From Paracoccus bogoriensis (lineage in GTDB: Bacteria; Pseudomonadota; Alphaproteobacteria; Rhodobacterales; Rhodobacteraceae), in contig NZ_JAHYSR010000015.1 of NCBI RefSeq assembly GCF_019431455.1, positions 1 to 64,000 of the forward strand: a stretch of 64,000 nt of DNA, written 5' to 3'. The notes beneath the pieces are model-generated. The model was not told where the DNA came from. It saw nothing but the letters and a program-made list of their open reading frames with translations, and did no database searches. Position 1 is the stretch's first letter; every line of letters starts with the position of its first letter. This document shows positions 46,628 through 54,820 of the stretch, piece by piece. A program made the translations under genes and the position numbers.

Positions 46628-47812
46628 ATGACCACGCCCGCGATTCCGCATGTCCTGCCGACCTATAACCGCGCCAACCTGGCCTTTGAGCGCGGCGAGG
46701 GCGCTTGGGCGATCACCGCCGACGGCACGCGCTATCTGGATCTGGGCGCAGGGATCGCCGTGAACGCGCTGGGCCACGCCCATCCGGCGCTGGTCCGGGC
46801 GCTGACCGAACAGGCCGGGCGGATCTGGCACGTCTCGAACCTCTACCAGATCCCCGAGCAGGAGCGTCTGGCCGATCTGCTGGTCGAACATACTTTCGCG
46901 GATACGGTCTTCTTTACCAATTCCGGGACCGAGGCCGCGGAACTGGCCATCAAGATGGTCCGCAAATACTGGGACCATGCGGGCGATCCCGACCGGACCG
47001 AGATCCTGACCTTCGAGGGTGCCTTCCACGGCCGCTCGACCGGCGCCATCGCGGCGGCGGGATCGGAAAAGATGACCAAGGGCTTCGGCCCGCTGATGCC
47101 GGGTTTCCGCACGCTGCCCTTCGGCGATCACGACGCCCTGCGCGCCGCCGCCACCGACCGGACGGCGGCAATCATGGTCGAACCCGTCCAGGGCGAGGGC
47201 GGCATCCGCGTGCTGCCCGATATCTGCCTCAAGGGCCTGCGCGAGATCTGCGACGCGACAGGCGCGCTGCTGGTCCTTGACGAGGTGCAATGCGGCATGG
47301 GCCGGACGGGGCGGCTTTTCGCGCATGAACATGCGGGCATCGCCCCCGACATCATGATGGTCGCCAAGGGCATCGGCGGGGGCTTCCCGCTGGGCGCGGT
47401 GCTGGCCACGGCCAGGGCGGCCTCGGGCATGACCGCGGGCACGCATGGCTCGACCTATGGCGGCAACCCGCTGGCCTGCGCGGTCGGCGCCCGGGTGATG
47501 GAGATCGTCGCCGACCCGGCCTTTCTGGCCGAGGTGAACCGCAAGGCCGCCCTGTTCCGCCAGAAGCTGGAAGGTCTTGTCGCCGCCCATCCCGACATCT
47601 TCGAGGCCGTGCGCGGACAGGGCCTGATGCTGGGCCTGAAATGCCGCATGGCCCCGGCCGATCTGGTCCGGGCGGCCTATGATCAGCACTTGCTGACGGT
47701 GCCGGCGGCCGACAACACGCTGCGCCTTTTGCCGCCGCTGAACATCGAGGATGCCGAGATCGCCGAGGCCGTCGAGCGTCTGGACCGCGCCGCAGCCAGT
47801 CTTGCCGCCTGA
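46628..47812 (+). CDS. argD: Acetylornithine aminotransferase
   Basis: ArgD is a PLP enzyme that makes N-acetylornithine from the semialdehyde in arginine synthesis, and often also serves lysine synthesis. The 394 residues show YLDLGAGIAVNALGHAHPAL near the start, FFTNSGTEAAELAIKMVRKY, FEGAFHGRSTGAIAAAGSEK, and the PLP region LLVLDEVQCGMGRTGRLFAH followed by PDIMMVAKGIGGGFPLGAVL with the catalytic lysine. It is followed at 164 bp by argF, forming an argDF unit. Confidence 0.93.
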   Translation: MTTPAIPHVLPTYNRANLAFERGEGAWAITADGTRYLDLGAGIAVNALGHAHPALVRALTEQAGRIWHVSNLYQIPEQERLADLLVEHTFADTVFFTNSGTEAAELAIKMVRKYWDHAGDPDRTEILTFEGAFHGRSTGAIAAAGSEKMTKGFGPLMPGFRTLPFGDHDALRAAATDRTAAIMVEPVQGEGGIRVLPDICLKGLREICDATGALLVLDEVQCGMGRTGRLFAHEHAGIAPDIMMVAKGIGGGFPLGAVLATARAASGMTAGTHGSTYGGNPLACAVGARVMEIVADPAFLAEVNRKAALFRQKLEGLVAAHPDIFEAVRGQGLMLGLKCRMAPADLVRAAYDQHLLTVPAADNTLRLLPPLNIEDAEIAEAVERLDRAAASLAA

Positions 47813-47976
47813 ACCGGGGGGACGTGTCCGCGCCCCTGCCGCATTCTTCCTCAGGCAAAACCGGGTCGGGGCGCGGGGCGGCGCGACAGGCCAGCGCCCG
47901 CTGTTCCCGACCTTCAGCCTCTTGACCCCGCTCGCCGGGCGGGGCTTGCTGTCACAAAACGTTGAAAGCCGGAACG

Positions 47977-48903
47977 ATGACGCATTTTCTCGATATTCAC
48001 ACCACCGACCGCGCCGCCCTGCGCGCGATCATCGACAATGCCCGCGCGATGAAGGCCGCCCGCCAGGGCCGTCCGCGCGGGATGCCCGATGACGAACAGC
48101 CGCTGGCCGGCCGGATGGTGGCGCTGATCTTCGAGAAGCCCTCGACCCGGACCCGCGTCAGCTTCGACGTGGGTGTGCGGCAGATGGGCGGCCAGACGAT
48201 GGTCCTGTCGGGGTCCGAGATGCAGCTGGGTCATGGCGAAACCATCGCGGACACCGCCCGCGTCCTGTCGCGCTATGTCGATCTGATCATGATCCGCACC
48301 TTCGAGGAGGCGACGCTGCACGAAATGGCCGAATATGCCAGCGTGCCGGTCATCAACGGGCTGACGAACCGCACCCATCCCTGTCAGATCATGGCCGATG
48401 TGATGACCTTCGAGGAACATCGCGGCGACATCGCCGGCCGCAAGGTCGTGTGGTCGGGCGACGGAAACAACGTCTTTGCCAGCTATGCCCATGCGGCAGG
48501 GCAGTTCGGCTTCGACCTGACCTTTACCGGTCCGAAACCGCTGGACCCGGAACAGGAATGGCTGGATTACGCGGCCTCGCAAGGGCGCCCCATCACCATC
48601 GAGCGCGACCCCGAACGCGCGGTCATCGGCGCCGATCTGGTCGTCACCGATACCTGGGTCAGCATGCATGACCCGCAATCCGCCAAGGAGCGCCGCCACA
48701 ACCAGCTGCGCGGCTACCAGGTGAACGAAGCCCTGATGGCGCGCGCCAAGCCTGACGCGCTGTTCATGCATTGCCTGCCAGCCCACCGCGAGGACGAGGT
48801 GACAAGCGCGGTCATGGATGGTCCGAACTCGGTCATCTGGGACGAGGCCGAAAACCGTCTGCACGCGCAGAAGGCGATCATGCGGCATTGCCTGGGGGTC
48901 TAG
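47977..48903 (+). CDS. argF: Ornithine carbamoyltransferase
   Basis: ArgF joins carbamoyl phosphate with ornithine to give citrulline. The 308 residues include the carbamoyl-phosphate site [20 protein letters not shown] near residue 50, [20 protein letters not shown] near 130, and the ornithine-binding [20 protein letters not shown] near 265. The start is ATG 47977. An open frame further upstream is not used. The gene converges on the sulfotransferase-like gene with only 12 bp between stops. Confidence 0.95.
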   Translation: MTHFLDIHTTDRAALRAIIDNARAMKAARQGRPRGMPDDEQPLAGRMVALIFEKPSTRTRVSFDVGVRQMGGQTMVLSGSEMQLGHGETIADTARVLSRYVDLIMIRTFEEATLHEMAEYASVPVINGLTNRTHPCQIMADVMTFEEHRGDIAGRKVVWSGDGNNVFASYAHAAGQFGFDLTFTGPKPLDPEQEWLDYAASQGRPITIERDPERAVIGADLVVTDTWVSMHDPQSAKERRHNQLRGYQVNEALMARAKPDALFMHCLPAHREDEVTSAVMDGPNSVIWDEAENRLHAQKAIMRHCLGV

Positions 48904-48915
48904 GCGGCCGTCCGG

Positions 48916-50265
48916 TCAGGTCTGGTGCCAGAACGGTGCCAGAACGCCGGTCTGGTCGGCCTCGCGCAGCCGTTCGCATGTGGCAAGAAACAGGTTCTGC
49001 CGCTCTGACAGCGTGTCCGAGACCTGCCTGATGCGCGACCGGAACGGGTCGCTGCGGGGGCGGAAGTCTTGTGCGGTGGCGGCCTCGATGGCGGCGATAG
49101 CGGCTTCGGCCTCGGCGCCAAGGCCCCCCTGGCCATCTCTGCGTGCGCGCAGGAAGCCCGACAGCCACGCGGGCAGGTCGTCATAACCCACGATATCGGT
49201 CTGCGGCGCGGGCACGCACCATTTGCGCGCGAAGTCCAGCACGAAGCGGCTGCGGCGGTCCAGCCAGGCCTCCAGCGCGCCGGGGGCGACAGGGCGGAAC
49301 CGCGACTCGATCACCCGATAGGCGCGGGCCAGAAGCGCGGGATCGTGGCGGAAATAGATCTGCGTCAGCGGCACATCGTGGGCCTTGAGGATGTCGCCGT
49401 GGCGTTGCAATTCGTCCAGCGCCCACCACGAGGTCAGAATCATCAGCGGGTCGCGCAGCATGATCAGCCGGTGGATGCCGGGACCGGGCGTATAGATCGG
49501 GTCGGTCAGGTCGAAATCATGGGACTTGACCATTCTCAGGCCGGGCCACCCCGTCCCCTGTTCCTGCGGCAAGGGCGTCAGGCGGCAGGGAAAGCCGCGG
49601 CAGCAGCCGGGCTCGTTATACCATTCGCAAAATCGGAAGCCCGGACCGAAGACCCGCGAGAGTCTCGATTCAAGGAAATGCAGTCCCGAGCGGGGCAGGG
49701 ATTTGGTCTCCAGCAGCAACGGCATGTCACGTCCGGCCTGCCAGCCGGGCAGGGATTCGGTCAGACGCGCCAGATGCGGGGCGGAAACGCTGTGGCGCCC
49801 GGTGGCCGGATGAGGCAGACGCTGTCGGGCGCGGCCGAGGGCCTCTGCGGCAAGGCGTTCGGCATCGGCGGGCATCGTGCCATCGGCCAGCAGCGCGGCG
49901 GCGCGTCGGGCCAGTCGTCGGGCACCGCTTTCGTCCTGCGCCAGCAAGGCGGCCTCGGTCAGGGCATCCAGCGCGCCCGAACTCAGCGCGGCTGCGGCCT
50001 GTTTGCGCGGGCAGCCCCAGTCGATCGCGAGTCTGAGCAGGGGGCGGGCCTTGTCCAGCGCCCCGTGCCGCGCCTGTGCCACAGCCAGAGCCAGCGCCAG
50101 TTGCGCACGGTCGGGCGCGTCCTGCAACAGCGCGGCCGGAATGTCCGGGCGCGCTTCCTGCGCGGTCGCCATTGCGTCAGGCAGGTGCCACTCGGCAAGG
50201 CTGGTCCAATCGCCGCGCGCCAGCGCTGCCCGGATCAGGTCGAGATGCCCCGGATCAGCGGTCAT
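48916..50265 (-). CDS. Sulfotransferase-like protein with helical N-terminal domain
   Basis: This 449-residue protein has an N-terminal helical, TPR-like part (residues 1-150, with ALAVAQARHGALDKARPLLR). A C-terminal domain resembles PAPS-dependent sulfotransferases: the 5' phosphosulfate loop LETKSLPRSGLHFLESRLSR near residue 185 and the 3' phosphate motif HRLIMLRDPLMILTSWWALD near 270. A Cys-rich NEPGCCRGFPCRL lies between. It probably adds sulfate to a glycan or protein made by the neighbouring glycosyltransferases, but the acceptor is unknown. It overlaps the FkbM-like gene (ATGA) and ends the minus-strand operon. Confidence 0.65.
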   Translation of the reverse strand: MTADPGHLDLIRAALARGDWTSLAEWHLPDAMATAQEARPDIPAALLQDAPDRAQLALALAVAQARHGALDKARPLLRLAIDWGCPRKQAAAALSSGALDALTEAALLAQDESGARRLARRAAALLADGTMPADAERLAAEALGRARQRLPHPATGRHSVSAPHLARLTESLPGWQAGRDMPLLLETKSLPRSGLHFLESRLSRVFGPGFRFCEWYNEPGCCRGFPCRLTPLPQEQGTGWPGLRMVKSHDFDLTDPIYTPGPGIHRLIMLRDPLMILTSWWALDELQRHGDILKAHDVPLTQIYFRHDPALLARAYRVIESRFRPVAPGALEAWLDRRSRFVLDFARKWCVPAPQTDIVGYDDLPAWLSGFLRARRDGQGGLGAEAEAAIAAIEAATAQDFRPRSDPFRSRIRQVSDTLSERQNLFLATCERLREADQTGVLAPFWHQT

Positions 50266-51197
50266 GTCGCGGTCCCGTCAGCGGCCAGCAGATCGCGCAG
50301 CAGGTCGATCTGCCCCTCGGCGCGCAAGAGCTGGTCGCGCATCGAGGCCAGGCGCTGGCGGGCATCGTCGCGTTCGGACTGGACCTTGGCCAGGGCCTCG
50401 CGCAGTCGCTTCAGTTCGGCCTGCAACTCGGCCTCGACCCCAGCAGAGAGGGCGGGCCGTTGCGCCAGCGCGCAGCGGGCTGCGGCCAGCGCCTGACGCA
50501 AGCGCTCGATGGCCGGCTTGGCCGCCAGCAGCCAGGGGCGGTCGGGGTCGCCCTGCCAGGCTTGTGTCGGAATCAAGCCGAAGCCTTCGGCGGTCAGCAT
50601 CTGCGCCACGTCCGACAGGGGGGCCGCACCCTCATACAGGGGCTCGCGGCCTTCTCGCAGCAGCAGCGCGTCCAGTCGTGCCAGCGCGCCGCATTGCGCC
50701 AGCCGCCGCAGCAATGCCAGCGCCCGGCCCGGCGCTTCGAGACACAGGACCGCCGCGCGACCTTCGGTGCCTGCGGCTTCGTCGATCGGGTCGGGCAGGG
50801 GGTCCGGCAGGGGCAGCGTCGCGATGTCGCGCGCCTCCACCGGGTCGTCTCCCAGAAGGCGCAGGCCGGGGAACAGGCGCAGCAACGCGGGCGCGGGGGC
50901 GCCAAGCCCGTCCAACGGCGCAAAGCTGGTGCGGTGCAGCACCTGCGGACCTGCTGCGGGTGCCAACACGGCCTGTTCCAGCAGCACCAGACCCGCGGGC
51001 ATGGGGCGGTCGGACAGCGCGACCACGGCCTGCGGGTCGGCCAGCACCAGGCGCAGGCTGTCATCGGGACCAAGCCGGTCCACGAGCCCGGCCTCGCCCA
51101 TGCCGCCCGAGACGACGACATGTGTGATGTCCAGCGCCCGCGCACCTCGGTCGCGGCTCAGATGGTCGCGGAGTTGGTCAAGACAGTGCTTCGACAT
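50262..51197 (-). CDS. Degenerate FkbM-type methyltransferase-like protein with C-terminal coiled coil
   Basis: This protein of about 311 residues is weakly similar to FkbM methyltransferases. The match is clearest in RAAVLCLEAPGRALALLRRL and REPLYEGAAPLSDVAQMLTA followed by EGFGLIP, which parallels the usual PLYEGQPLFxDVDxxLxxxGF ending. The SAM-binding glycine motif near the start is poorly kept (HVVVSGGMGEAGLVDRLGPD). Residues 250-310 form a coiled coil (ELKRLREALAKVQSERDDAR). AGGAAG precedes the ATG at 51197 by 8 bases; 51224 is an alternative. It may be a non-catalytic partner in the glycan cluster. Confidence 0.5.
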   Translation of the reverse strand: MSKHCLDQLRDHLSRDRGARALDITHVVVSGGMGEAGLVDRLGPDDSLRLVLADPQAVVALSDRPMPAGLVLLEQAVLAPAAGPQVLHRTSFAPLDGLGAPAPALLRLFPGLRLLGDDPVEARDIATLPLPDPLPDPIDEAAGTEGRAAVLCLEAPGRALALLRRLAQCGALARLDALLLREGREPLYEGAAPLSDVAQMLTAEGFGLIPTQAWQGDPDRPWLLAAKPAIERLRQALAAARCALAQRPALSAGVEAELQAELKRLREALAKVQSERDDARQRLASMRDQLLRAEGQIDLLRDLLAADGTAT

Positions 51198-51242
51198 GGC
51201 CGGGCTTCCTGGCAGATTCGACAAGGGTGGCGGCGGGCGCGA

Positions 51243-52070
51243 TCAGGGGCGGAGACGACGCCGCAGCCAGCGCAGGGGTGCGGTCACGCGATAGGAGTTC
51301 GAGCGGTAGAAACGGTCAAGTTCTGCCCGGGCCGCGTCGCGATCGCGAATGGCCTGATCGGCGCGGGCGATGATGGCGTCTTTTTCCTGAATCTTTGCCC
51401 TGGCCTCAGCCTCGGCCTCTTCGATCCGCGCGACAAGGGCGATGTTCTGGCGGGCCATCGCCTCAAGCTCCTCGCGCCCCGAGGCGCAGCGGGCCTCCAG
51501 CAGGGCGATGGTGTCGGCATCGCGGCGGCGGGCGGCGGCATTGTCGGCGGCGTGGCCGCGCACGGTTTCAAGGTCCAGCGGATCAGTCGGGGCCACGGGT
51601 GCAAGGGCGCTTCTCTCGGCCATCAGAGCCTGTTCAAGCGCGCCAAGAGCCGGGTCGCGGTCGATCAGGTGACGCGCCAGCAGGATCAGCAGCGCGTCGG
51701 GCAAGGCCGGGGCGGGCAGGGGCAAGGGCTGCGGCACGGGCTGAATCCCCAGCCCCAGCAGGGCGGCCAACGCCTGCGGATGAGCCAGCGCCTCTTGCGC
51801 GATCAGCAGATGCGTGTTCGCGCGGTCGGCCCGGCGGTCGGTCAGCGCGGCCTCGGCGCTTGCGATCAGGGTGGGCAGGGCGGTCTGCACCGGCGTCCGG
51901 GCCAGCAAGGCGGCCAGCGTCACGACCGGCTGGCCGATGAGCACAAGACGCAGCCCCTCTGGCCAGGCGGATTGCGACAGCGCCAGGCGCAACGTCTCGG
52001 TCGCGGGGCTGTCATCGGCGCAGATCACGCTTGACGAGGGGGCGGGTGTGACGGGGATGGGCGATGGCAC
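51243..52070 (-). CDS. Coiled-coil protein A of the glycan cluster
   Basis: This 275-residue protein has no family I can name. An alpha/beta-like N-terminal region (LRLVLIGQPVVTLAALLART, LTDRRADRANTHLLIAQEAL) is followed by a coiled coil from about residue 170 (EELEAMARQNIALVARIEEA and beyond). It ends RFYRSNSYRVTAPLRWLRRR. That last motif and the N-terminal layout are shared with the protein at 58624. GTG 52070 is the start; no good ribosome-binding site is visible. It heads the minus-strand operon with the FkbM-like and sulfotransferase-like genes. Confidence 0.6.
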   Translation of the reverse strand: MPSPIPVTPAPSSSVICADDSPATETLRLALSQSAWPEGLRLVLIGQPVVTLAALLARTPVQTALPTLIASAEAALTDRRADRANTHLLIAQEALAHPQALAALLGLGIQPVPQPLPLPAPALPDALLILLARHLIDRDPALGALEQALMAERSALAPVAPTDPLDLETVRGHAADNAAARRRDADTIALLEARCASGREELEAMARQNIALVARIEEAEAEARAKIQEKDAIIARADQAIRDRDAARAELDRFYRSNSYRVTAPLRWLRRRLRP

Positions 52071-52262
52071 GGGCGCGGCAACCTTTGCTGGCGCGGCCAG
52101 AGGCGCGCGGGTGTGGGTGGTCGGTCAGGCTTAGCAAAGACGAATGCCTTGCGACAAGACGTTGCCGCCCTCAGGCAAGCGCCCGCGGCTCTGGTCCTGG
52201 CGAAGCGGCGGCGATATGGTCGGCGCGGCCTTCATCGGGGCCGGGCTCAGGGGGCAGCGGGG

Positions 52263-53360
52263 ATGCGCGGCAGGATCAGGGTTTTTGTCTCGGGTCGCCA
52301 CAAGGCGCGGATGCCGGTCAGCTATGGCGCGCTGGCGCCGCTGTTTGCCGACCGGATCGCCGTGGTGGACCGGCCCGATCAAGCGGATCTTTACCTTTTC
52401 GCGCATGTGCTGGACGTGGCCGAGGCGCCCTTGGCCGTGGTCGAGGATTGGCGCGCGCGGCGGGTGCCGGTCGTGCTGTTGTCCGAAGAGCCGTTCTGGG
52501 ATACGATCTGGAACCGTCGCCCGATTGCGCCGCACCGGGTGGTGGACGGTCTGCACGGCGCGTTGCCGGTGGTGCAGATCAATCACCAGACCAGCGATGT
52601 CTTCCGGTTCGACCAGATCCCCTATTACCTGCTGACCCATCACCGTTTCGCCTCGACCTATGCCGCGCGCTTTGCCCGCAATGCACGGCTGTCGGCATCG
52701 GGCCTGCGCGCGCGCCTGGAGGCCGCGCCCTGCGATCTGTGCTTTCTGTTCGAGCGCCGCCCCGAGCCGCATCACAACGCAAGCTGGCCCGAGGCGGGGC
52801 TGTTCGGTCTCTGCGCCTGGCGGACGGCCTTGGCCGAGGCCTGCACGACCGGCCGTGTCGAGCGTCTGGGTGCAAGCTGGCAGGGCGGCACGCGCCGACA
52901 GGCGCTGACGAACTGGTATGCCGACAAGATGGCGCGGCTGGACGGGCGCGCGCGGATCATGGGCGCGATCGAGAACACGCATCAGCCCGATTACCTGACC
53001 GAAAAGCTGTTCGATGCGCTGGCGAACCTGTCGCTGCCGCTTTACTGGGCGCAGCCCGGCCATCGGCTGTCGGAATTCGGCCTGCCCGAGGGCTCTTGGG
53101 TCAATCTGGTCGGGATGGACCCGGCCGAGGCGGCGCAGCATGTGGCTGATCTGATCCTCACGCCCTTCAGCGACGAGCGGATCGAGGCGCTGCGCGAGGC
53201 GCAGGCGATTCTGGCTGCCCGGCTGGGTCGCCCCGAGCCGTGGCTGGCCGAACGTGCGCGCCTTGCTCATGCGCTGCCCCGTGCTCTGGAGGCAGTGCTG
53301 GAGGCGCCGCGTTCAGCCGATGCCGAGGCGCTCGAGCAGCGGGCCGCGCCTGGCGCGTAG
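52263..53360 (+). CDS. GT10-type (fucosyltransferase-like) glycosyltransferase
   Basis: This 365-residue protein resembles family GT10 alpha-1,3-fucosyltransferases. The donor-binding signature is visible as IMGAIENTHQPDYLTEKLFD followed by ALANLSLPLYW near residue 240, parallel to the family FENSxxxDYVTEKLxxAxxxxxVPVY. An upstream half includes RVPVVLLSEEPFWDTIWNRR and LPVVQINHQTSDVFRFDQIP. It would transfer fucose or a similar sugar to a surface glycan. The last 48 bp overlap the 3' end of the convergent GT2 gene. It is the only plus-strand gene between the two minus-strand operons. Confidence 0.75.
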   Translation: MRGRIRVFVSGRHKARMPVSYGALAPLFADRIAVVDRPDQADLYLFAHVLDVAEAPLAVVEDWRARRVPVVLLSEEPFWDTIWNRRPIAPHRVVDGLHGALPVVQINHQTSDVFRFDQIPYYLLTHHRFASTYAARFARNARLSASGLRARLEAAPCDLCFLFERRPEPHHNASWPEAGLFGLCAWRTALAEACTTGRVERLGASWQGGTRRQALTNWYADKMARLDGRARIMGAIENTHQPDYLTEKLFDALANLSLPLYWAQPGHRLSEFGLPEGSWVNLVGMDPAEAAQHVADLILTPFSDERIEALREAQAILAARLGRPEPWLAERARLAHALPRALEAVLEAPRSADAEALEQRAAPGA

Positions 53361-54308
53361 GTTTTCACGCAGGGCAGGGGATGTGTGGTCCAGCCAGAAG
53401 CGCGAGGCGCAGGCGCGCAGAGCGGGGCGGTCTGCGGGTGGCAGATGCGCCTGGATCCAGTCGGCCAGTCCCCAGACAAAGGTGTTGAAGGCCTCGGCCA
53501 GGGCGGGCCTGGCGCCAAGGGCGATCTCGGTCGCAAGCGCATCCAGAACCGGGAACAGGCGCAGCCTTTCGGCGGTGTGGCGGTTGGTCAGGCGGTTGCC
53601 GCTGGGGCGCACGACGTGCACGACGCCGATCCGGTCGCTGGCCAGAATCCGGTCGGCCAGCAGAAAGCTGCGCCAATGCAATTCGACATCGTTATGCACC
53701 ATCAGCGGCGTGCAGCCGATGCCCTTGTCGCGCAGAAAGGCGGTGCGGTAGATCTTGTTCCACGGGTAATTCGCCGTCTGCGCCAGCAGCGCGGCCTGCG
53801 TCTCCGAGACAGGGTTCAGCGCGCCATGCGACAGCCCCGCCTGCCGCCACAACCTGTCGTCGAAGGGGCGCTGCCCCCAGAGCCTTTCCTGATCGCCGCG
53901 CGTGTCGTGATGCTGGAAGATGCAGAAATCCGCGCAGTGACCCGCAGGGTCGTGGGCCAGATCGCGCATCAGATGCGCCAGATCGGGAAGCGCCATGTCA
54001 TCGGCGTCCAGAAAGATCACATGCGGCGCCGTGACCAGCGTCAGACCCAGATTGCGTGCTGCCCCCGCGCCCACAGGGAATGAATTGCGCAGGATGCGCA
54101 GCCAGCCAGGCGGCATGGCCCGCGCTTCGGCTCCGGCGTCGTGCAGCAGCGCCGTGCTGCATAGAGGCGGGCTTGAGGCGTCGTCGATCACCACCACCTC
54201 GGCCACCGGACCCAACCGGGCCAGCGCCCCCAGCAGCGGGGCCAGCGTCGCCGCGTCGTTGTGGCAGGGGATGACGGCGGCCAGGGCCAAGGGGGCGGCT
54301 GCGCTCAT
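53313..54308 (-). CDS. Family 2 glycosyltransferase
   Basis: This 331-residue protein has a GT-A fold domain of family GT2. The N-terminal strand LALAAVIPCHNDAATLAPLL, the VAEVVVIDDASSPPL nucleotide-binding motif, and the metal-binding segment LVTAPHVIFLDADDMALPDL (DADD as DxD) are all present, then NYPWNKIYRTAFLRDKGIGC and a C-terminal helical region. It is probably cytoplasmic and works on the same glycan as its neighbours. It overlaps the upstream unknown gene by 4 bp and its 3' end overlaps the fucosyltransferase-like gene by 48 bp. Confidence 0.85.
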   Translation of the reverse strand: MSAAAPLALAAVIPCHNDAATLAPLLGALARLGPVAEVVVIDDASSPPLCSTALLHDAGAEARAMPPGWLRILRNSFPVGAGAARNLGLTLVTAPHVIFLDADDMALPDLAHLMRDLAHDPAGHCADFCIFQHHDTRGDQERLWGQRPFDDRLWRQAGLSHGALNPVSETQAALLAQTANYPWNKIYRTAFLRDKGIGCTPLMVHNDVELHWRSFLLADRILASDRIGVVHVVRPSGNRLTNRHTAERLRLFPVLDALATEIALGARPALAEAFNTFVWGLADWIQAHLPPADRPALRACASRFWLDHTSPALRENLRARRGPLLERLGIG

Positions 54309-54820
54309 GCGGTCAGGATCGCCAGGTCGTGCAGGTGCAACTCTACCGCCCGGCAGGGCAGGAACAGCACCAGTTCCCGCCAGGGGGCCTGAACTGGCAG
54401 GGCGTTCTGGCTGGGCAGGTGGATCAGGTCGTGATGGGTCGCGGCCTCGTCATGGGCCAGCCAGTGCCGCGGCAGGAAATGGTCGAGAAAGCCGCCCCCT
54501 GGCAGGCCCGAGCGCAGGCAGGCACGGATCAGCACCTCGTCGGGGGCGACGGCGCGGGCGGCAAGACCCAGAAAGCGCAGCCCCGCAAGGTCGGGCAGGT
54601 CCAGCGTCAGATGCAGCCCCGTCCAGGCACCGCTTGCTGCGGGTCGCAGCACCAGTTCCAGCAACCGCCCCGAGGGCGAACGCCAGTTGCCCGCCATCTG
54701 CAGGTCCGGATCGACATGCAACGCCAGGCCCTTGCAGAACGCAGTATGCTTGCCGTGGATCGCACCTTGGGCAGGATTATCCAGAAAGGCGCGGAAGGCC
54801 GTGGGATAGGCCAGGCTCAT
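54305..54820 (-). CDS. Unknown small protein in the glycan operon
   Basis: I do not recognise this 171-residue protein. It reads MSLAYPTAFRAFLDNPAQGA at the start, then SGRLLELVLRPAASGAWTGL, HLTLDLPDLAGLRFLGLAAR and a C-terminal APWRELVLFLPCRAVELHLH. The alternating hydrophobic pattern suggests a beta-sandwich, such as a carbohydrate-binding module, but that is a guess. There is no signal peptide or membrane helix. It is coupled by 4-bp overlaps to the three-domain glycosyltransferase before it and the GT2 gene after it, so it almost certainly serves the same glycan pathway. Confidence 0.6.
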   Translation of the reverse strand: MSLAYPTAFRAFLDNPAQGAIHGKHTAFCKGLALHVDPDLQMAGNWRSPSGRLLELVLRPAASGAWTGLHLTLDLPDLAGLRFLGLAARAVAPDEVLIRACLRSGLPGGGFLDHFLPRHWLAHDEAATHHDLIHLPSQNALPVQAPWRELVLFLPCRAVELHLHDLAILTA

